Positions 7,023 to 15,187 of a stretch of DNA of 16,997 bases are shown here, one piece after another. Made by a program: the position numbers and the translations under genes. Numbering within the stretch: the stretch's first letter is position 1; each line of letters begins with the position of its first letter. The stretch is from Candidatus Rifleibacteriota bacterium (GTDB lineage: Bacteria > Riflebacteria > Ozemobacteria > Ozemobacterales > Ozemobacteraceae), in contig JAKJFO010000077.1 in NCBI GenBank assembly GCA_022704885.1, positions 1 through 16,997 on the forward strand, read 5' to 3'. The notes below the pieces were generated by a model, which was given only the letters and a program-made list of their open reading frames with translations, was not told the origin of the DNA and ran no database searches.

Positions 7023-8507
7023 GTGTTTAAAATAATCTTGTCTCTGGCCGGAATGCAGTTTCTTCAGGCTGCTGTTCAGGTATTCAAGATGAAGTTCGTT
7101 GCCATGCTGCTCGGGCCGGCGGGCCTGGGCGTCATCAGTCTGATCAATCAGTTCGTTCAGCTGGTAGTTCAGGTTAGCACGCTCGCGCTTCCATGGGCTG
7201 CAACCAGATTTATGGCGGTGGCAAATTCTCGCGGCCGGGATTTTTTCGAACGTGAGATCAAGGTATTTTTCAGAGGAATTTTTTATTTGAGCTCGCTTGG
7301 CATGGCTTTCGCCGCTTTACTGATCTGGAAATACGATTATTTTCTTGCTTCTGATTTTCAGACATACAGATTTCTCGCGTTGATCTCAGTCAGTATGGTT
7401 GTTCCTCTCGCTCTCAAGGGATTTTTGCTGAGCGTTTTTACCACAGCCGGAAAATACCGGTTATCTGCAGTTATCATGTTCTGGAATGCTGCGCTTGGTG
7501 CTGGAGCAGTGCTGGCCGGTGCGTATCTTGCAGGTTTACAGGGCTTCTTCGGTGCTCAGGCCATCGTTGAATATGCTACCCTCTTTTACTGTCTGGTGAA
7601 AATGGTGAACGAGCTGGGAGTCAGGCCATTCTCAGGGCAGGTAAAAGTCTGGGAGGGATTGAAATCTCTGGAAGGTTCGTTCAAACTGGTTTTTTATGGT
7701 TCAATTCTTTATTTCATGTCACCTTCAGCGTTGCTGGCCGTCAGATTTTCGTTGCTGAAGGCAGGTGGAGAGCAGCTTGTCGGACTTTATCAGGCCGTTC
7801 ATGGTCTGGTTCTTTATATTGCCTTTGCTTTCAGTCAGGCTACGAGTCTCTACCTTGACCCCATACTGAAAAGCGAGATGCCGCTTGAAGAAAAACTTGC
7901 TCTGACCGGACAGTATCTTAGAAAAGTATGTCTGACTGTAAGTTCGCTGATGATTTTAGTGACTGTTTTCCCGGAGTTGTTTCTTCAATTGCTGTATTCA
8001 AAGGCATTTATTGCCGGCGCCGGCTTTCTTTTCGCATTCATGCTGATTGAAGCTTTGAATCTTGTTGCTGGGGTGTATGTGGGGCTGCTTGTCGGCCAGG
8101 GATGGTACAATACCCATTTCATTCTCGGTCTGGCCGTTCATGGCTCTGTTGGCATTGGCAGTCTGTTGCTTGCCCCTCATATTGGTATCTGGGGCGTTGT
8201 CGCAGCCATGGCCTTCGGGTCAGTCATATCGATTTTGATCATCTTTGGTCGGATTTTTCTTCACAATCGCCGGTATCTGGTTTTGAAGACTTTTTCACTG
8301 CCAGCTCTCATGCTTGGTTCGCTGGCAGTGACGGGAGGATTTTTCGCCTTCCGACAGCACGATCCGGGCTGGTATCCTGAACTTTTCTCAACCAGAATCG
8401 GGGTAATTCTGCTTTTCTGGATTATGACCTGGCTGGTTCTTTCAAAAGATGAAAAGAACAGTTTCTTTGCCTTTATCGGCAGTCTGAAGAGCAGGGCAAG
8501 ACTCTGA
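7023..8507 (+). CDS. Wzx-like polysaccharide flippase (MATE/MOP superfamily)
   Basis: An integral inner-membrane protein that would flip lipid-linked glycan units from the cytoplasmic to the periplasmic face. The 494 aa are hydrophobic throughout with about 12-14 likely membrane helices. The N-terminal stretch ending in LLGPAGLGVISLINQF (about residues 29-44) is characteristic of the O-antigen/lipopolysaccharide flippase family. Translation starts at GTG 7023, with AAGGAA at 7015-7020 as a close ribosome site; Met11 (7053) is an alternative. It stands alone on its strand, divergent from the radical SAM operon, and its stop is only 3 nt from the stop of the opposing CgeB-like gene with no terminator between. 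It is the only transporter seen, so it is likely the exporter for the glycan made by its neighbours. Confidence 0.88.
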   Translation: MFKIILSLAGMQFLQAAVQVFKMKFVAMLLGPAGLGVISLINQFVQLVVQVSTLALPWAATRFMAVANSRGRDFFEREIKVFFRGIFYLSSLGMAFAALLIWKYDYFLASDFQTYRFLALISVSMVVPLALKGFLLSVFTTAGKYRLSAVIMFWNAALGAGAVLAGAYLAGLQGFFGAQAIVEYATLFYCLVKMVNELGVRPFSGQVKVWEGLKSLEGSFKLVFYGSILYFMSPSALLAVRFSLLKAGGEQLVGLYQAVHGLVLYIAFAFSQATSLYLDPILKSEMPLEEKLALTGQYLRKVCLTVSSLMILVTVFPELFLQLLYSKAFIAGAGFLFAFMLIEALNLVAGVYVGLLVGQGWYNTHFILGLAVHGSVGIGSLLLAPHIGIWGVVAAMAFGSVISILIIFGRIFLHNRRYLVLKTFSLPALMLGSLAVTGGFFAFRQHDPGWYPELFSTRIGVILLFWIMTWLVLSKDEKNSFFAFIGSLKSRARL

Positions 8508-8510
8508 AAG

Positions 8511-9680
8511 TCAGCTGCTCAGGCCAGTTTCGCGGAAAACCATCTCGAAGCGTTTCTGCCAGGTATGGTCTCTGAGGCAGCGCTGGTAGCCTGCCTGGCG
8601 GATCAATTCGCGCTCCTCAGGGTGAGCGAGATAATATTTGATTTTCTCTGCGAGGTCGGCAAGATCTTTATAGCAGACGAGCTCTTTACCGATTTCGAAG
8701 AATTCTTCGAGATCTTCCATGTATTCGATCATGTAGAACCCGCCACTCATAGGTATTTCGAAGTCGCGAAGTCTGATCTGCAGAATGCGTTCTTTTTGCC
8801 GCGAAGTTTCACCGCAGCTGGAAAAACCTATGTTGATGCGGGCGCGACTGTACATTTTGATCATTTCAGTGTCTGAAAGCGGTGGCCCAACGATCTCGTC
8901 TGCAAATGACGGTTGCTGCCTCCACTGTTTGATAGTCTGAAGAATGTTTTTCATCTTTTCCTGGCCGGTTATGACGTGCGTCATTCTTTTGCCGAGATGC
9001 AGCAGTCGTTTAAAATTTCTGGCTGCAACGACCCGGGGGGCATGTGAGAACTGCCGCCAGCCAGGCCCCCAGGCGCGGGCATCAATTCCCTGCTCACGAA
9101 GAGATTTCAGGTTATCCGGCCGGTCGCCGTATGCCTGACCGATGAAGACAACATCGAATTCCTGCGGCAGATCGTAAGGCCTGTAGATCGAGGGGTTGGC
9201 GGCTTCCTGGCAGTAAAGCGGCCGCGCCCCCATATTCTGGTAATCTTTAAGGCGAAATTTTTCAGGAACAAGGCAATAATCGTAGTGAGGGGATATTTCG
9301 CTTACAAGATGCAGCTGATATGAGGCGTTGCAATACCAGTTTATGGTAACGATTCCGAGTGCTTTTATTTTTTCAAGGGTTTCCGGTTCGATGCAGCTGT
9401 CGTAGAAATAGCTGAAAAACAGTTTGATTGGCGCCAGACGATGCAGTTCGCTGATCTGGCGAAAAAGCTCTGCCGAGAGTCTTGGCCGGTTCTCAGCGAT
9501 AAACCTGCGGCTTTCTGGGTTTGACGCATCGAGGTGGCGAAAGGTTTCGGCCATGTGGTCATAAGTAAATTCAAATACCTCATGACCCATGTCGACAAGC
9601 GTCTGATAAAGATTATTGCGCCAGATCTGCGAAGAAATGCCGGCAAAAGGCGATTCGGCCGAGGCGTAGAAAATTCTCAT
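8511..9680 (-). CDS. CgeB-like glycosyltransferase
   Basis: A GT-B type protein of the CgeB/YkvP group (DUF3880 plus Glyco_trans_1_2). The signature lies in the C-terminal half: INIGFSSCGE (282-291), RDFEIPMSGGFYMIEY (305-320), FFEIGKELVCY (327-337), then YYLAHPEER and HTWQKRF near the end. The N-terminal half, beginning MRIFYASAESPF, is the more variable acceptor domain. It has 389 aa, with no signal peptide or membrane segment. The ATG overlaps the stop of the preceding methyltransferase by one base (TAATG), making it the last gene of a coupled four-gene unit. CgeB relatives glycosylate spore-coat or surface components in other bacteria; the sugar and acceptor here are unknown. Confidence 0.85.
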   Translation of the reverse strand: MRIFYASAESPFAGISSQIWRNNLYQTLVDMGHEVFEFTYDHMAETFRHLDASNPESRRFIAENRPRLSAELFRQISELHRLAPIKLFFSYFYDSCIEPETLEKIKALGIVTINWYCNASYQLHLVSEISPHYDYCLVPEKFRLKDYQNMGARPLYCQEAANPSIYRPYDLPQEFDVVFIGQAYGDRPDNLKSLREQGIDARAWGPGWRQFSHAPRVVAARNFKRLLHLGKRMTHVITGQEKMKNILQTIKQWRQQPSFADEIVGPPLSDTEMIKMYSRARINIGFSSCGETSRQKERILQIRLRDFEIPMSGGFYMIEYMEDLEEFFEIGKELVCYKDLADLAEKIKYYLAHPEERELIRQAGYQRCLRDHTWQKRFEMVFRETGLSS

Positions 9681-10378
9681 TACTGTTTTTTCCGGGCAAA
9701 AACCTGAAGACCATAACAGAGCAGTTCGCAGGAACCGCGGTCGTGACGGCTCAGATAAGAAAGCAGCATCAGCATGAGGCCGGTTATGGGTTTGATCAGC
9801 CAGCGGCTCAGAGGCACAGAGTAGTTGTTGGCAATGAATTGAACTCTTCTGACTTCCTGGGCGACGAATTCAAAAAAATTGCCGTTGGCAGTACAGTCAA
9901 GCAATTCAAAGCCCAGACGCCCAAGATGATGTTCATAGAAATAGCGGTTGAAGCCGCTGGCAAAATGATAGGGCGAAAAATGTGTCAGACTGTTGAACGG
10001 GGCAGTCAGCAGCAGATAACCGCCGGGTTTGACGATGCGGGCGAGTTCTTCAACGGCCCGAACCGGGTCGGGAACGTGCTCAAGAACTTCAGTGCACATT
10101 ACCGAGTCGAATTCGCCATCTTTTACCGGAATACTGGTTATGTCGCAGACATAATCGAGGTCTGACTGGTCCCAGCTGCCCATCTGCAGAGCTGATCCGT
10201 CGCCTTTGCCGTCGTATTTGCCAAAATCCTGGCTGAAATAGCGCAGGTGCTGACAGAATTGGCGAAACTGCTTTTCGCCGGCGCCCGCATCGAGAATCGA
10301 AAAGCCGGCGGGAATTTTTTTCAGTGTCGTCTCGATCCAGTTTTTGCGGAAATCTTCATTTGTGGTGCCGATTTTCAC
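9680..10378 (-). CDS. Class I SAM-dependent methyltransferase (GTG start)
   Basis: A 232-aa Rossmann methyltransferase. Counting from the GTG, motif I is ILDAGAG (28-34), CDITSIPVKDGEFD (78-91) leads into the motif II region, and EVLEHVPDPVRAVEEL (97-112) and IVKPGGYLLLTAPF (115-128) are typical of Methyltransf_11. A hydrophobic stretch near the C-terminus (GLMLMLLSYL) may touch the membrane. An in-frame ATG exists upstream at 10417, but the GTG at 10378 is the better start: AAGGA at 10390-10386 sits 7 nt before it and the stop of the upstream DUF268 gene is just ahead of it (TGA 10382-10380). The downstream CgeB-like gene overlaps by one base. Together with FkbM and DUF268 it suggests several methylations on one glycan. 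Confidence 0.87.
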   Translation of the reverse strand: MKIGTTNEDFRKNWIETTLKKIPAGFSILDAGAGEKQFRQFCQHLRYFSQDFGKYDGKGDGSALQMGSWDQSDLDYVCDITSIPVKDGEFDSVMCTEVLEHVPDPVRAVEELARIVKPGGYLLLTAPFNSLTHFSPYHFASGFNRYFYEHHLGRLGFELLDCTANGNFFEFVAQEVRRVQFIANNYSVPLSRWLIKPITGLMLMLLSYLSRHDRGSCELLCYGLQVFARKKQ

Positions 10379-10379
10379 A

Positions 10380-11159
10380 TCATTTTCCTTTTTGCCATCT
10401 GAACAGGCCACAGCCATATTCCTGCGCGTCGATCATGCCAGGGCTCGGGTTCGCGACAATACCACCGCTGAAATCATCAGGAATCAGAGCGCATTCTTTG
10501 AGTTCGAGCCCGGCAAACATGTTTTCGATCTGAGCGAAAGAATAAATGCGATGCCCGTTGAACATCAGGCGCGATCGACCGACCGGCACAACAAACAGCA
10601 GCGATCCGCCAGGGGCCAGAACTCGTTTTAACTCTGCAACCGCTTTGAGGTCGCCTTCTGGGTCGAGCGGGTCGCCGTAGCGGCCAAGGCCGATATGTTC
10701 GACAACATGCATGCACGAAAGTGATTCGATACTGTTGTCGGCAAACGGCAGCCTGAGCAGGTCGGCTGCTCCTGATACAAGATTCGACAATTTGATCGGT
10801 GACGGGCGGTAGTCGTAAAAATCGACCGGAATAAAGGCCGAGAGTGTCGATGCAAAATATACATGCGACGAAATATCGACATGCTTCGCCGGGTTCAGAG
10901 TTTTAACACAGCGGCAGGCCCAGCTGATATGATAGAGATAGTGCGGGTCAAAGCCTGTCTGGCTTGTGTCGTCGCCCAGACACGGGTACAGTTCTACCAT
11001 TTCGAAAGGAAATCTGCCAGAGCCTCTTTCCTGGTTCAACCTGGCGAAAGCCTTAAGCGATTTGAAGAACCATGGCATTTTCAAGATATTGACGACGATC
11101 TGCCTGGCAGGAAGAAAAAACGGGCTGCGGCGAACGAATGCCATTATTTTTCTCAGCAT
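10380..11159 (-). CDS. DUF268 family protein, methyltransferase-like
   Basis: A 259-aa protein matching what I know of DUF268, a family first named from nematode proteins and common in bacterial glycan loci; its function is not established. The hallmark lies at residues 151-208: HVVEHIGLGRYGDPLDP, then ELKRVLAPGG, VPVGRSR and FNGHRIYSF. The EH and LAPGG elements resemble the second half of a class I methyltransferase, but the usual glycine-rich SAM loop is not obvious; VDISSHV at 94-100 may be its degenerate form. The ATG overlaps the end of the FkbM gene by 7 bp, and its stop abuts the GTG of the next methyltransferase. It may be a divergent methyltransferase or a partner of its neighbours; that is inference. 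Confidence 0.82.
   Translation of the reverse strand: MLRKIMAFVRRSPFFLPARQIVVNILKMPWFFKSLKAFARLNQERGSGRFPFEMVELYPCLGDDTSQTGFDPHYLYHISWACRCVKTLNPAKHVDISSHVYFASTLSAFIPVDFYDYRPSPIKLSNLVSGAADLLRLPFADNSIESLSCMHVVEHIGLGRYGDPLDPEGDLKAVAELKRVLAPGGSLLFVVPVGRSRLMFNGHRIYSFAQIENMFAGLELKECALIPDDFSGGIVANPSPGMIDAQEYGCGLFRWQKGK
10386..10390 (-). promoter_or_regulatory. Ribosome binding site that fixes the GTG start
   Basis: AAGGA on the minus strand lies within the last codons of the DUF268 gene, 7 nt ahead of GTG 10378. It favours the short form of the methyltransferase over the ATG at 10417, which would overlap the upstream gene by 38 nt. Confidence 0.7.
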
Positions 11160-11893
11160 GGCTTTCGGCTTTCCCAGAGCTTTTTATCGACGAAAATTGA
11201 ATTGATATAGGTATCGGCATACAACATATAGCCTTGTTCAAGCATGAAATCGACGATTTCGGTCAGCTTCCGTTCCTGGCCTGGAAGGCTGTAGGTAAGG
11301 GTTTCGATACAGAAAACCGCTGGCCGGCAGGCTGCGAAATTGAATGAATTCAGAATTTTCATTTCCCAGCCTTCGATATCGAGTGAAACGAAGTCCGGGC
11401 CTGAGCCGGAGAAATGCCTGGCAATAATTTCGTTGACGGTTATCAGGGGCATGTCAATTTCTTTAACAATGTGATGCAGACCGTCTTTAGAATATTTTTC
11501 GGCTTCTGCGGCTGAAAAGGTGTTCAGCGTTGGGTTGCTCATGACGTAAAATCTGGCAGTTGCCGATTGGGTGTCGCTGATACCCGCGTTCAGAGTGATA
11601 TCGAGAGGTCGGTAAGCTTTGATTCTTTTGGCAAGTTCGGGGTCAGGCTCAACGCAGACGCCGGTTGATCCGAGCTGGTAGAAGTGGAAAGTATTGCTGA
11701 AATAGGTTGGATGATGTGCGCCCAGATCGAGGTATGTGGGGATCGGCTTCTGCAGACTCGTGAACAGGCTGCGCACTATCATGTCTTCTCCTGACTGCGA
11801 GAAGCTGAGGTTGTAATGATAATTGAACAGTTTTCTGATGCCGCGGTGATAAAGCTGGCGTAACTGAGCCAGCAGCCGATCGAAGGCTTTCAT
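11153..11893 (-). CDS. FkbM family methyltransferase
   Basis: A SAM-dependent O-methyltransferase of the FkbM family, which in glycan clusters usually methylates sugar hydroxyls. Visible elements are SQSGEDMIV (32-40), motif I YLDLGAHHP (54-62), VEPDPELAKR (81-90) for the ribose-binding acidic strand, and FVSLDIEGWEMKIL (168-181), the FkbM signature. It has 246 aa, of ordinary length. The start is clear: AGGAG at 11904-11900 is 6 nt ahead of the ATG, directly behind a near-consensus promoter. It is the first gene of the four-gene unit and overlaps the DUF268 start by 7 bp. Confidence 0.9.
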   Translation of the reverse strand: MKAFDRLLAQLRQLYHRGIRKLFNYHYNLSFSQSGEDMIVRSLFTSLQKPIPTYLDLGAHHPTYFSNTFHFYQLGSTGVCVEPDPELAKRIKAYRPLDITLNAGISDTQSATARFYVMSNPTLNTFSAAEAEKYSKDGLHHIVKEIDMPLITVNEIIARHFSGSGPDFVSLDIEGWEMKILNSFNFAACRPAVFCIETLTYSLPGQERKLTEIVDFMLEQGYMLYADTYINSIFVDKKLWESRKPC

Positions 11894-11913
11894 TTATTTC
11901 TCCTGTGACAGAA

Positions 11914-11942
11914 TTTATACAATCAGGCAGAGAATTAGTCAA
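11914..11942 (-). promoter_or_regulatory. Strong sigma70-type promoter for the fkbM-cgeB unit
   Basis: TTGACT (11942-11937), a 17-bp spacer and TATAAA (11919-11914): five of six consensus bases in each box. Transcription would start near 11907, giving a leader of only about 14 nt that consists mainly of the AGGAG ribosome site. Confidence 0.7.
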
Positions 11943-12042
11943 ATTACAGATTCAGCAAAATCTTTTTTTACAGGATCTGATAGGCGCATAGCGCAAATTT
12001 TGGCATTGTCAGAAAAAACTGATCCGGCAAATAAAGCCATTG

Positions 12043-12071
12043 TTGCCATTTTTCAGGGTAATTGCTATTAT
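12043..12071 (+). promoter_or_regulatory. sigma70-type promoter for the epimerase-hldD unit
   Basis: TTGCCA (12043-12048), a 17-bp spacer and TATTAT (12066-12071), followed directly by TGGC. Boxes and spacing are identical to those of the asnB promoter. The predicted start is near 12078, about 23 nt before the ATG. Confidence 0.6.
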
Positions 12072-12100
12072 TGGCGGTAAAACATGGCGCAGGGGAATTT

Positions 12101-13135
12101 ATGAAAGTAATGATCACCGGCGGTGCCGGCTTTCTGGGAATAAATCTGGTTCGTAGTCTGCTGGCGAAGGGCGCGGCTGTCGTATCACTCGACATCGCTG
12201 AATTCGATTACCCGGAGCGCAGCCAGATAACTGTGGCCAAAGGCGATATCAGGCGCGCCGATGACGTCGCCGGGGCCCTAGCCGGTTGTGATGCGGTGGT
12301 GCACTGCGCCGCCGCTCTGCCGCTATACACCCCCGAAGATATCTATTCTACCGACATCGAAGGCACCCGCACGGTCATGGAACAGGCCGAAAAGGCCGGC
12401 ATCAGACGGGTAGTGCATATTTCGTCGACAGCTGTTTATGGTGTGCCAGATCATCACCCGCTTTTCGAAGACGATCAGCTGATCGGGGTCGGCCCCTACG
12501 GCGAAGCCAAGATCGAAGCCGAAAAAGTCTGCTTCTCATACCGCGAGCGGGGAATGTGCGTGCCGGTCATCAGGCCGAAGTCGTTTGTCGGCCCTGAGCG
12601 GCTCGGCGTTTTTGCCATGCTCTATGAATGGGCAAGTGAGGGCCACGGGTTTCCGATTCTCGGCAAAGGGCGCAATCTCTATCAGTATCTCGATGTCGAA
12701 GACCTCTGCGACGTTATCTATACCTGCCTGACCGGTGACGAAAAGGTGGTCAACGACACTTTCAATATTGGTGCCAAGGTCTTTGGCACTTTCCGTGACG
12801 ATTTTCAGGCGGTGCTCGATCACGCCGGGTTCGGCAAACGCATTGTGGCCTTTCCGGCCGGACCGGCCATCACAATTTTAAGGGTTCTCGAAAAACTCAA
12901 GCTTTCGCCGTTGTATAAATGGGTTTACGAAACGGCCTGCCAGGAATCTTTCGTTTCGATCGAAAAGGCCGAGAAGAAGCTCGGATTCGCGCCGAAATTT
13001 TCCAATAAACAGGCGCTGATACGCAATTACGAATGGTATATGGCGAATAGAAAGAACTTTGCCAATGCCTCAGGCATTTCACACAGAGTGCCGTGGAGCC
13101 AGGGCATTCTCAAGCTGGTAAAATATCTGTTTTGA
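12101..13135 (+). CDS. NAD-dependent epimerase/dehydratase (extended SDR)
   Basis: A 344-aa extended short-chain dehydrogenase/reductase acting on a nucleotide-activated sugar. The N-terminal Rossmann motif is TGGAGFLG (6-13), SSTAVYG (108-114) carries the catalytic Ser/Thr, and the Tyr-x3-Lys pair is Tyr133 and Lys137 (YGEAK). The frame extends upstream to a TTG at 12062, but ATG 12101 is the start: AGGGGA lies at 12091-12096 and the NAD motif must be near the N-terminus. The C-terminal half (substrate domain) does not match a specific named epimerase that I recognise. Its stop is 7 nt before the hldD ATG, so the two are co-transcribed. It may supply another sugar of the LPS core or surface glycan. 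Confidence 0.88.
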   Translation: MKVMITGGAGFLGINLVRSLLAKGAAVVSLDIAEFDYPERSQITVAKGDIRRADDVAGALAGCDAVVHCAAALPLYTPEDIYSTDIEGTRTVMEQAEKAGIRRVVHISSTAVYGVPDHHPLFEDDQLIGVGPYGEAKIEAEKVCFSYRERGMCVPVIRPKSFVGPERLGVFAMLYEWASEGHGFPILGKGRNLYQYLDVEDLCDVIYTCLTGDEKVVNDTFNIGAKVFGTFRDDFQAVLDHAGFGKRIVAFPAGPAITILRVLEKLKLSPLYKWVYETACQESFVSIEKAEKKLGFAPKFSNKQALIRNYEWYMANRKNFANASGISHRVPWSQGILKLVKYLF

Positions 13136-13142
13136 GGTGAAT

Positions 13143-14120
13143 ATGAAAATACTTGTGACCGGTGGTGCGGGTTTGATTGGTTCGGCTCTCATCTGGGGCC
13201 TGAATCAGCGTGGTATCGATGATATTTTTGTGGTCGACCGGCTTGGTAACGGCGAAAAATGGAAAAATCTCAGAAACCTGAAATTCGCTGATTATTGCGA
13301 AAAGAGCGACTTTCTCGAAAAACTCGAATGTGGCCTTTTTGATGATCACAGCTTTGATGCGGTGCTGCATCTTGGCGCCTGCTCCAGCACGACCGAAACC
13401 GATGCCACCTATCTGATCAAAAACAATTTCGAATTCAGCAAGGCGCTGGCAAAGTGGGCCGACAGCCGGCGTACGCGCTTTATCTATGCCAGCAGCGCCG
13501 CTACCTATGGTGATGGTGAGCATGGCTTTGCCGACAACAATGCCGATATCGAAAAACTGCAGCCGCTCAATATGTATGGCTATTCAAAACAGCTTTTCGA
13601 CCTCTGGCTGAAGCGCCATGGCATGCTGGACCGCGTCGTTGGCCTCAAATACTTCAATGTTTTCGGTCCGAATGAGTATCACAAAGGCTCGATGCGCAGT
13701 TTCATTCTCAAATCTTTCGAGCAGATCCGCGCCACCGGACAGGTGCATCTGTTCAAATCGCATCGCCCAGATTACAAAGACGGCGAACAGCTGCGTGACT
13801 TTGTTTATGTCAAAGATGCCGTTGACATGACCTTGCATTTTCTCGACAACAACGCCGGTGGTCTTTTCAATATCGCCACCGGGGTTACAAGAAGCTGGAA
13901 CGATCTGGTCAGAGCAACTTTTGCCGCAATGAACATTCCGCCCAAGATCAGCTACGTCGACATGCCAGAATCGATTCGCAACCAGTATCAGTATTTTACC
14001 CGGGGCGACATAACCAGGCTGCGGCTGACCGGCTATGAAAAGCCAACCCGCACCCTTGAAGAATCAATCGAAGATTATGTGAAGAATTATCTCAACTCGG
14101 GCGCCTGTCTGTCGGTCTGA
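13143..14120 (+). CDS. hldD: ADP-L-glycero-D-manno-heptose 6-epimerase
   Basis: Converts ADP-D-glycero-D-manno-heptose to ADP-L-glycero-D-manno-heptose, the donor of inner-core LPS heptose, in the cytoplasm. The 325 aa match HldD along the whole length: TGGAGLIGS (6-14), LGACSSTTETD (77-87, the family signature), SSAATYG (117-123), catalytic Tyr145 and Lys149 in YGYSK, the second active-site lysine at 181 in HKGSM, then RDFVYVKD and RNQYQYFT. The frame can be read from GTG 13137, but ATG 13143 with GAGGTGA just before it is the start. It is the second gene after the SDR enzyme and is followed by a strong terminator. The partners hldE/hldA and gmhA/gmhB are not in the window, so the rest of the heptose pathway must lie elsewhere. 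Confidence 0.93.
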   Translation: MKILVTGGAGLIGSALIWGLNQRGIDDIFVVDRLGNGEKWKNLRNLKFADYCEKSDFLEKLECGLFDDHSFDAVLHLGACSSTTETDATYLIKNNFEFSKALAKWADSRRTRFIYASSAATYGDGEHGFADNNADIEKLQPLNMYGYSKQLFDLWLKRHGMLDRVVGLKYFNVFGPNEYHKGSMRSFILKSFEQIRATGQVHLFKSHRPDYKDGEQLRDFVYVKDAVDMTLHFLDNNAGGLFNIATGVTRSWNDLVRATFAAMNIPPKISYVDMPESIRNQYQYFTRGDITRLRLTGYEKPTRTLEESIEDYVKNYLNSGACLSV

Positions 14121-14137
14121 TAATAACGCTAAAATTA

Positions 14138-14175
14138 AAAACGGGCCGACAGTGTGATGCTTGTCGGCCCGTTTT
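14138..14175. terminator. Bidirectional Rho-independent terminator
   Basis: AAAACGGGCCGAC (14138-14150) pairs with GTCGGCCCGTTTT (14163-14175) around a 12-nt loop. The preceding AAAATTAAAA and following TTTTATTAT give a U-tract on either strand. It lies between the convergent ends of hldD (14120) and sppA (14186) and can serve both. Confidence 0.9.
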
Positions 14176-14185
14176 ATTATGGCGG

Positions 14186-15172
14186 TTATCTGAACATCAG
14201 GGTGGGGGCGCTGCCGAATTTGAGGGTAGTCTGCAGTTTGCCAAGCAGAGCAGGCAGGTCACTGTTCATGCTGCTGAGCTCGCTCCAGACTTCTGCGAAT
14301 GATTTTCTGGCGACACGTTTTACGAGTGCGGCAGTTTTGATTTTCGCCAGTTTGCAGGCTTCTTCCATGGCTTCTTCGCGATAACCGATGGCATCGACCA
14401 GCCCGTTATCTTTGGCCTTCTGGGCTGTGTAAATACCGCCGTCGGCAAGCTTGATCACCGCTTCGCGATCGAGCTTGCGGCTCGCGGCGACGATGTCGAT
14501 AAAACGGTCGTAAACGCCGTTGATGATATGCATAAGCATGGTTTTTTCTTCTTCAGAGAGCTCTTTGAACGGTGAAAGAACGTCTTTCATCGGTGTCTTG
14601 TCTGACTTAAGCGTAACTGCTTTAAGACCGACCTTTTCGGCGAGCTGTTGAACATTGAGAGCCTGCATGAGCACTCCGATGCTGCCAATCAGAGAAGTCG
14701 GGTGCGCCAGAATGCGGTCGGCGGCACAGGCCACATAATAAGCACCGGAAGCGCCCATGGTGCCGATCAGGGCAATGACCGGCTTGCCGGTCTGTTCGCG
14801 CAGTTTGTTGATCTGGTGATAAATAACGTCGCTGGCCGTGACTTCGCCGCCTGGTGAATTGATTTCGAGCAGAATGGCTTTGATGGCTTTACGTTTCCGT
14901 GCCACTTCAAGATCTTTTTTTAATTTTTCTATCATGTCTTTGCCGGCTTTGAAGGGATTTGTCTCGTCTTCGTCGGTTTCTTGAATTACGCCGCGAACCC
15001 GAACCAGAAGAATTTCGTCAGCGGCATCCTCATCGCCTTCTACGAACTGCACTCTTATCTTTTTCTTCGTTTCCTGACTGCCCCCGAGAAGGCTGCCAAG
15101 AAGGCTCTGAGCCGAAGCTGCAAGTGCAACGGCGAAAACGAGAAAAATAGTGAGACAAAAGGTTTTTTTCAT
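14186..15172 (-). CDS. sppA: Signal peptide peptidase SppA, short S49 type
   Basis: A serine-lysine protease of family S49 that degrades cleaved signal peptides at the membrane or in the periplasm. The N-terminus (KK, then a hydrophobic run, ASA at 19-21) looks like a cleavable or anchoring signal. The protease core runs from about residue 53: INSPGGEV (104-111), nucleophile Ser142 in GTMGASGAYYVA, GSIGV (163-167) and a lysine-rich TLKSDKTPMKD (187-197) where the general-base Lys lies. At 328 aa it is the short, single-domain form rather than the double-domain E. coli type. AGGAG overlaps the end of the flavoprotein gene 15 bp upstream, so both are one transcript, and the shared terminator ends it. 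Confidence 0.92.
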   Translation of the reverse strand: MKKTFCLTIFLVFAVALAASAQSLLGSLLGGSQETKKKIRVQFVEGDEDAADEILLVRVRGVIQETDEDETNPFKAGKDMIEKLKKDLEVARKRKAIKAILLEINSPGGEVTASDVIYHQINKLREQTGKPVIALIGTMGASGAYYVACAADRILAHPTSLIGSIGVLMQALNVQQLAEKVGLKAVTLKSDKTPMKDVLSPFKELSEEEKTMLMHIINGVYDRFIDIVAASRKLDREAVIKLADGGIYTAQKAKDNGLVDAIGYREEAMEEACKLAKIKTAALVKRVARKSFAEVWSELSSMNSDLPALLGKLQTTLKFGSAPTLMFR

Positions 15173-15187
15173 TCTGAAACTCCTGTT

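Noticed and set aside
9743..10165. 140-codon plus-strand frame opposite the second methyltransferase
   Set aside because: The minus strand here carries methyltransferase motifs I to IV; the plus frame shows no family features.
10379..10417. Longer methyltransferase start at ATG 10417
   Set aside because: It would overlap the DUF268 gene by 38 bp, whereas GTG 10378 has a well-spaced AAGGA and lies at the upstream stop codon.
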